Positions 58,601 through 64,000 of a DNA stretch of 64,000 bases are shown in pieces. Each line of letters begins with the position of its first letter. Positions within the stretch are counted from its first letter, which is position 1. The notes under the pieces were generated by a model. That model saw only the letters and a program-made list of their open reading frames with translations, did not search any database and had not been told where the DNA came from. The position numbers were made by a program, and so were the translations under genes. Source of the stretch: Artemisia argyi (lineage: Eukaryota; Streptophyta; Magnoliopsida; Asterales; Asteraceae); the NCBI GenBank assembly GCA_030686995.1, contig CM060709.1, positions 270,202,913 to 270,266,912 on the forward strand, read 5' to 3'.

Positions 58601-59206
58601 ATGATGGTGGGAGATTGTAACCTAACCTGGGAGGAAATACCTCCTGGAGAAATTTTAGCATATTGTTAAATGAAATATCACTCCATTACCGCTGACCTTG
58701 AGATGCGTAAACTTTGACATAAAATCCAAGGTTGTCATAAAGTCACAACCCGGGTAAAGAGGTTGGGTGGAACTGGCAAGTAACTCTTCATACTCGTTAT
58801 GTACAGGAGGTGTCGTTGCTGGAGCTGGCTCGTTATTTGTCTCGCCAATATTTGGAGGAGTTGGCTCATTTTGTTCAATATTTAAAAGAATATCAAAAAT
58901 ATCATTAATGCACGCACGCATGTCACTCATCTCACATTGTGTTGTGTTATCTTGTATAAGAAGAGGATCCGGTTCACCGTGTTCACGTCATTGTGTATAA
59001 GTTGGGTCCCACCCATTTTGGCTTATGTGGCTTTTAAGTAAGTCAAGAGATACCCATGGAACATTACAACAAAGACGACATGGACATTTTATGTTGCCGT
59101 AACTATTCAGTAACGGCTTGCAATGTTCAACGAATGCGGCAAGACCATCAAAAAACTCTTTTGAAACACGACTGTCTAAACGGGTCCAACTCTTATCACG
59201 TATCAT
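55630..59206 (-). pseudogene. CACTA TNP2-type transposase, multiply broken
   Basis: TNP2 catalyses excision of En/Spm (CACTA) elements. On minus, in order: the transposase-associated domain (59206-58990: KSWTRLDSRVSKEFFDGL, CPCRLCC); the main transposase region (about 58560-57420: GAEYLEYCPVCKTSSWKD, LGLADGGFNPF, MKETTLMLTLLIPGP, SGWSGQGYYACPTCK, SLQHNLDVMHIEKNV); a DUF4218-like part (57104-56802: HLPEEALEGGPVSFRWMYPF); a DUF4216-like part (56286-55880: FKVVLFRVKWFDLVKRG); and an acidic Asp-rich C-terminus. Breaks: a stop replacing Trp near 58988, a frameshift near 58660, stops near 58043 and 57422, a poly-A frameshift near 57790, and further breaks near 57150 and 56800. Only a coding partner elsewhere could mobilise the element. 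Confidence 0.88.
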
Positions 59207-60369
59207 AACTGCATATTGTTTTGTTCAACTCTTAGTTATTACACATTCAAAATATTCGACACATAAACACATACAACCATGGAATAAAAGAAAGTTGTTT
59301 TGTTCACCTAGTGCAACTATGGAAGGCAATCCTAACCCACTCTTTGAATGATTCATCTCATATATGAATGCGTATAACTGATTTACTATCTGAGAAAATT
59401 TCGGCAGCATTTCCCCTCAACTCCCCAAATATGTGCATTAAAGACATATTCGTAGGAGTAAAGGAGAAACACTATCGAAATCATCTCAAATAGTAAATCA
59501 ATTATACACATCCATATCCTAAATGAGACAAAACATTCAAAAAGCAGTCCCAAACAGGGGACTTTCCGAAATTAATTTCTAATAAATTAATTTCGGACGG
59601 GTTTTCTATAGGATGATTAACTTCGGACGGGGACTTTCCGAAATTAATCACTAAAATCCTAAAACATTCACAAAAGTCTAACAATAGCATATATTTTAAG
59701 TTAAACAATTAGACTATAAACAATTGTTTGGTTTTCGGCTTATGTTTCATAAAACTATTTTGTTATTTTGAAACTTATTTTTGTGACTTATTTTTGAAAC
59801 TATTATGAAACATAAGCCGAAAACCAAGTTTGGTTTTCGGCTTATGTTTCATAAGCTTATTTTTTTTTTTTTTGACTTATTTTGAAACTATTTAAGTTAA
59901 AAAGTTTCAAAATAAGCCATAAAAACTAAGCTTATTAAACATAAGCCGAAAACCAAACAAACCATAAGCCCGTTATATAAGCCGAAACATAATCAATCCG
60001 CAAAAATTCTAACGCAAAACATAAGCCATAATATTTTTCAAAACCTTACAATTAACCAATATATTAAAACTAGTATACCATATATACTAACCAAACGCCA
60101 ACTAACATTTAACCAATACTAACTTCATATTTTTAAAATGAATCCTAGTGTGCAAAGGGATCCTAATTAACCAAACGCAACCAAACAACTAACCAAATGC
60201 AATATCTACAACTACTAACTAAACTAAATACGGCTGGAAAACTACAACTACTACCAAGGTCCGTCTCGGCTGGAAAACTACAACTACTACCAAAGTCCAA
60301 CATACCTAATATACTATACTAATATGTAAAAAATAATACGGATACGAAAAAATAACAACATACTGTCTC
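59207..60369. other. Upstream region of TNP2, repeat-rich
   Basis: Contains inverted GGACTTTCCGAAATTAATT repeats at 59557-59645 and two foldback stems (separate entry). Short repeated GGCTGGAAAACTACAACTAC blocks occur at about 60231-60292. No gene is seen. Confidence 0.45.
59727..59960. repeat. Two adjacent foldback stems (GGTTTTCGGCTTATGTTTCA)
   Basis: The first stem pairs 59727-59753 with about 59797-59825. The second pairs 59829-59855 with about 59933-59960. Each arm is GGTTTTCGGCTTATGTTTCA or its reverse complement. The arrangement suggests a small inverted-repeat element duplicated in tandem. Confidence 0.75.
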
Positions 60370-60625
60370 GAGCTCTCGGCTGTGGTCTCGGGCACGGCCT
60401 GTGACCTCCGGCTGTGGTCTCGGGCTCTCGGCTGTGGTCTTGGGCTCGGGCTATAATAAAAGAGAGCAATGTTTTATATCAAAAGTTTAAAAAAAAAATG
60501 TTGTCGTCGACATGTCGTCGGGATACCAAAAGTTTATAAAAAAAATAAAACGAGGTACATTACCTGTTGTCTTGGTTGTCTCGGCTCTCACCCTCGGCTC
60601 TGACTCTCGGCTCTCACCCTCTTTA
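60370..60625. repeat. CTCGGCT/GGTCTCGGGC imperfect repeats
   Basis: Short degenerate GC-rich repeats (GGCTGTGGTCTCGGGCTCTC type, and CTCGGCTCTCACCCTC further on). One GTCGTCGACATGTCGTCGGG palindrome at about 60504-60522 belongs with the arrays at 40.2 and 61.1 kb. Confidence 0.6.
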
Positions 60626-61107
60626 CCTTCTGCTACTGTATAAAAAAAATTATAACAAAAAGTAACAACAATTTTATTAACAATAATAATAACAATTTTT
60701 AATAACAATTTTATTAACAATAATTTTATTAAAAAAATTACCTGTTAACGTGGGAAGAAAGGAAAAGAAAGGAGGAGGAAAGAATTAAACAAATGAGGGG
60801 TTGAGGAAAGAATTAAACATGGGAATAGGAGGAGGAGGAGGTGCACAGTGGTGCTCGTGTATAGTGGTTGTGGTGGTGGAGCTGTGGTGGGGTATTGTGA
60901 TTGTGGTGGAGTAATGTGATTGTGGTGGTGGTAGTGGTGGAGGAGATGTGGTGGTGGTGGTGGTGGTGGTAGTATCGGAAGTGGTAGTGGTGGAGCAGAT
61001 GTGGTGTCGTCTTCAATAATTGAGGGACGGAGGTGGGTGTTTTTTTGTTTTTTCAATAATTTTGATCTAAGTGTTGACCAGATCTGGTTTTGTTTATAAC
61101 TTTTATA

Positions 61108-61276
61108 TTCCCGTCGACATGTCGACGGGAATATAAAGTTATTTTTTTACTTTATTATCTTCCCGTCGACATGTTGACGGGACAATTTAATAATCTTGTC
61201 GTTTGCGTTTGGCGGGTGTATTAAATTTTCACCAAAATTTTTGGCGGTTATTTTCCCGTCGACATGTCGACGGGAT
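61108..61276. repeat. Palindromic GTCGACATGTCGAC array, right of CACTA genes
   Basis: Three copies of TCCCGTCGACATGTCGACGG (one with a single change) flanked by inverted ATAACTTTTAT/ATAAAGTTAT. They mirror the array at 40190-40612 and are inferred to be the other subterminal array of the CACTA element. The true CACTA ends (CACTA/TAGTG) were not located. Confidence 0.6.
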
Positions 61277-61684
61277 AATAACTTTTATAATTAAAATTTT
61301 TTATTTATTATAAATACTTTTATAAAATATTAAAAAATAAGTTTTATAAAATTACTTTAATATAATTAAAAAAATTTATTTATTATAAATACTTTTATAA
61401 AATATTAAAAAATAAGTTTTATAAAATTAATAAACTAAATTTATATAATTAAAAAAAATTATTTATTATAAATACTTTTATAAAATTAAAAAAATATATA
61501 TATTTAAAATTAATTACTTATATTATAATTAAAAAAAAAACATCTATTAAAATATAAAATAAATAATAATTAGAATATCACAAAATACTAAATCCCAACC
61601 ATTAGATAACCTCGAGATCACAACCGGTAAAAATTAAAGTCTTGTATCCTTGACCCAATGTTTTATAAATAACGAGGCGAGATA
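61277..61684. other. Very AT-rich stretch with degenerate TTTATAAAAT repeats
   Basis: Repeats of AAATACTTTTATAAAATATT dominate. No gene is seen. Confidence 0.5.
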
Positions 61685-61702
61685 ATATGCATGGTTGTAC
61701 AC

Positions 61703-62285
61703 GAGATGTTAAACGAACGAGTCGAGATGCAATGGTTATACATGAGATATTAAACGAACGACTCGAGATGCAATGGTTATACATGAGATGTTAAACGAAC
61801 GAGTCGAGATGCTATGGTTATACACGAGATGTTAAACGAACGAGTCGAGATGCAATGGTTATACACGAGATGTTAAACGAACGAGTCGAGATGCAATGGT
61901 TATACATGAGATGTTAAACGAACGAGTCGAGATGCTATGGCTATACACGAGATGTTAAACGAACGAGTCGAGATGCAATGGTTATACATGAGATGTTAAA
62001 CGAACGAGTCGAGATGCTATGGTTATACATGAGATGTTAAACGAACGAGTCGAGATGCAATGGTTATACATGAGATGTTAAACGAACGAGTCGAGATGCA
62101 ATGGTTATACATGAGATGTTAAACGAACGAGTCGAGATGCAATGGTTATAATGAGATGTTAAACGAACGAGTCGAGATGCTATGGTTATACATGAGATGT
62201 TAAACGAACGAGTCGAGATGCAATGGTTATACACGAGATGTTAAACGAACGAGTCGAGATGCTATGGTTATACATGAGATGCAAT
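61703..62285. repeat. 41-bp tandem array, about 14 copies
   Basis: The unit starts GAGATGTTAAACGAACGAGT and ends with CAATGGTTATACAT or CTATGGTTATACAC. Copies alternate between CAATGG and CTATGG variants and one copy lacks a C. It ends just upstream of the GRF gene, at the CA/CT microsatellite. Confidence 0.95.
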
Positions 62286-62337
62286 GGTTCTACCGAACAA
62301 CTTTTTTTCTACCTAATAACTTATCCTCAGAATATAA

Positions 62338-62402
62338 ACACACACACACACACACACACACATACTCATCTCACTATATCTCTCTCTCTCTATCTCTCTC
62401 TA
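62338..62402. repeat. CA then CT microsatellite
   Basis: CA repeats at about 62338-62362 are followed by TCTC-rich sequence, typical of a plant 5' UTR. They lie 150-215 bp ahead of the GRF start codon. Confidence 0.85.
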
Positions 62403-62551
62403 GCAGTTTCTGTTTTCTGGCGACACCAGCAGTTTCCGGCCGCCGGAATCTTTTTCTAGCCACCACCTTTTATCACCTCAACTTGTAGATCGGGCCACCC
62501 CGATCACGATTCAACCACTCAACCTCACAACCACAAACATACACTGTTATC

Positions 62552-63089
62552 ATGGTGAAGAAGATGGCAGAATTTGAAGCTTTTCCTTGTCCTTGTGAAC
62601 GAGGAGACGTGATTCTGCGAGAATCGCGTAAATCTTACTCCCGTGGTAAACTATACTATGCGTGTCCTTTCTCGCAGGTGAACAATTACATACTTTTTCG
62701 TGTTTTATATAAATAATTTGGTTAGTTGTTAAAAATAATAATTTTTACTCTTTAACAGCCTGGGACAACAGACCATGGATGTGATTTTTTTTTTATGGAA
62801 GGAGGAACGACTCGCCAAAATGATGATCGGTTCTCTGGGAGCTTCAACATCAAGCGGTTCTGGATCTGCTCCAAAAAGGTGCTCAAACTGTCATGAAAAA
62901 GATCTTAGAATAAACATGCTGGAGGCACAAAAACAGGTGCTGGAGGTACAAAAACAGGTGCTAGAGACAAAATTAAGGGTGCTGGAGGCAAAACTTGACA
63001 TGGCAACGTATCCCAACCACGACCACGCATGTCAGTCGGATGCAATACTCCGTGACCTTTTAGGTGACATGGATAAATTTCATATGTAG
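62552..63089 (+). pseudogene. GRF-type zinc-finger gene with homopolymer frameshift
   Basis: Exon 1 (62552-62677) gives MVKKMAEFEAFPCPCERGD, ILRESRKSYSRGKLYYACPF and SQ. After the intron (GTGAAC...TTTAACAG, 62678-62758), exon 2 continues PGTTDHGCDF, completing the GRF zinc-binding pattern (C.C...C...C...W). At about 62783-62793 a run of ten T puts the rest one base out of frame. With nine T the protein would read FLWKEERLAK, then CSNCHEKDLRINMLEAQK, a coiled-coil repeat (QVLEVQKQVLETKLRVLEAK) and a stop at 63089. Short GRF proteins with coiled coils are common in plant genomes, often near transposons. The frameshift is either real or an assembly error in the homopolymer. Confidence 0.7.
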
Positions 63090-63361
63090 TACTGTTATCA
63101 TTGTTGTTGCTGTTATCGTTGTTATTGTTGTTGTTGTTGATGTTGTTTGCTGTTGTTGTTGATGTTATTGATGTTTAATAAAATGTTGTTGTTGTTGTTG
63201 TATAAAATGTTGTTGTTATGTTAACTGATGTTGAACGTCCTTTATATTTTAAATTCGTACGCACAAATAATAGAACTGAAGGAGCAATAATTATCAAACA
63301 CAAAGGCAAACTGTTTATTTAAAACAAGCAAGAGTTCTTAACCACATGCATTTTCATACAG
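63090..63361. other. GTT-rich low-complexity sequence and spacer
   Basis: TGTTGTT repeats at about 63100-63215 lie in the 3' region of the GRF gene. Nothing else was seen. Confidence 0.6.
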
Positions 63362-63520
63362 ACTCAAACTAAACAACTCGACAACCAAACTAAACAACTC
63401 GACAACCAAACGAAACAACTCAAACTAAACAACTCGACAACCAAACGAAACAACTCAGACTAAACAACTCGACAACCAAACGAAACAACTCAAACTAAAC
63501 AACTCGACAACCAAAAGAAC
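63362..63520. repeat. Tandem repeat (AACTCGACAACCAAACGAAA), about 4-5 copies
   Basis: Units of roughly 36 bp built from ACTAAACAACTCGACAACCA and AACGAAACAACTCA. It overlaps the 3' end of the gene at 63490. Confidence 0.85.
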
Positions 63521-64000
63521 AGATCAAACGAAACAACCCGTTTATTTTTTTTGCGGCTACTTCCCACTTTACTCGAACTCGCACCATCTTTTCCCTTCCT
63601 TGTTCTCATTTCCTTCATATGTGCAAACGTAGCTTCAAGATTTGTGACCCTATTTCCCAGATTATCAAGTTTGGTTTCCAACGTACTTTCAGCTTCGTCG
63701 TCACCTCCAACAGCAACAACTTGAGCTTCAGCAGCATCTAGCTCGTCCATGTACTCTTTGTAGTACGACTTTTTCCTACACCATTCGATAATATTGTCTC
63801 TCATCCACGGTTCAACGTTCATAAAAGAACCATATTCCTCATAAACTGCATGACCAAAAGTTAACATAACTTCATTAAAAAGGAGCTCGTGTGACAAGAT
63901 TTTTGAGTACTCCTCTTCAACTGTGCAACCACGCCAAGTCATGTGTGTCTTGTAAGAATTGACGATTGACTTATTTGTGAGATGTGTAAAATGAGACGGA
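63490..64000 (-). CDS. Partial unidentified gene running off the right edge
   Basis: The minus-strand frame is open to the window edge (SHFTHLTNKSIVNSYKTH upstream of the ATG at 63942), so the true start is probably beyond 64000. It reads EEEYSKILSHELLFNEVML, EEYGSFMNVEPWMRDNIIEW, YYKEYMDELDAAEAQ, then a coiled coil (LDNLGNRVTNLEATFAHM) and a basic tail (RTRKGKDGASSSK and RKKNKR). The last residues are translated from the tandem repeat. I do not recognise the domain. The basic tail and TE-rich setting suggest a transposon-associated protein. Confidence 0.5.
   Translation of the reverse strand, partial: PSHFTHLTNKSIVNSYKTHMTWRGCTVEEEYSKILSHELLFNEVMLTFGHAVYEEYGSFMNVEPWMRDNIIEWCRKKSYYKEYMDELDAAEAQVVAVGGDDEAESTLETKLDNLGNRVTNLEATFAHMKEMRTRKGKDGASSSKVGSSRKKNKRVVSFDLFFWLSSCLV

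Noticed and set aside
60745..61056. His/Pro/Thr-rich minus-strand open frame
   Set aside because: Derived from a GTGGTGG low-complexity tract; no domain, and it sits among other simple repeats.
61703..62285. Possible CRISPR array because of regular 41-bp units
   Set aside because: The whole unit repeats with no unique spacers, in plant nuclear DNA; it is an ordinary tandem repeat.

Overview
This window looks like nuclear DNA from a flowering plant, most probably a eudicot. The support is AT-rich sequence, spliced genes with GT-AG introns, a plant-specific nicotianamine synthase, and a dense mix of plant transposon classes (Copia, CACTA, Helitron, MULE, Cassandra). The composition would suit the daisy family, but I cannot prove the family from sequence alone. 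Only one gene looks fully intact: nicotianamine synthase at 8480-9466. Most of the rest is mobile DNA at different stages of decay.

Layout. 1-185: likely promoter of a minus-strand gene that leaves the window on the left. 683-6549: complete Ty1/Copia retrotransposon (minus strand) with both LTRs, a 5-bp target duplication and six in-frame stops. 8480-9466: nicotianamine synthase. 10.5-15.2 kb: microsatellites, an orphan first-exon candidate, and a terminal-inverted-repeat element sitting between two TA microsatellites. 15188-25287: Helitron H1 (minus strand), carrying fragments of an NDH-complex gene (NDF5-like), a Helitron transposase relic, a duplicated SIN3/PAH-like exon and a multi-exon MORC ATPase gene. 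26900-28958: 2-kb foldback MULE with a 9-bp target duplication and two opposed simple-repeat arrays. 29087-29706: complete Cassandra TRIM with 5S-rRNA-like LTRs. 30.8-36 kb: duplicated, decaying tRNA-Gly locus plus a 134-bp tandem array. 36511-37766: two-exon F-box gene whose start codon seems lost. 40.1-61.3 kb: a CACTA (En/Spm) element with two transposase genes (minus strand) and palindromic arrays on both flanks, split by Helitron H2 (41622-54124, plus strand). H2 carries GBF-interacting-protein-like and phloem-lectin (PP2)-like fragments. 61.7-64 kb: 41-bp tandem array, a GRF zinc-finger gene with a homopolymer frameshift, and a partial unknown gene at the right edge.

The strongest biology here is the Helitron pair. 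H1 and H2 belong to one family: they share the same start, the same 19-nt GC hairpin, a CTAG end, and an antisense tRNA-like Pol III module 200-300 bp inside the 5' end. Each has captured different host genes with introns. H1 combines pieces of two chromatin-silencing proteins (MORC and SIN3-like) in one sense orientation. H2 landed inside an intron of the CACTA transposase.
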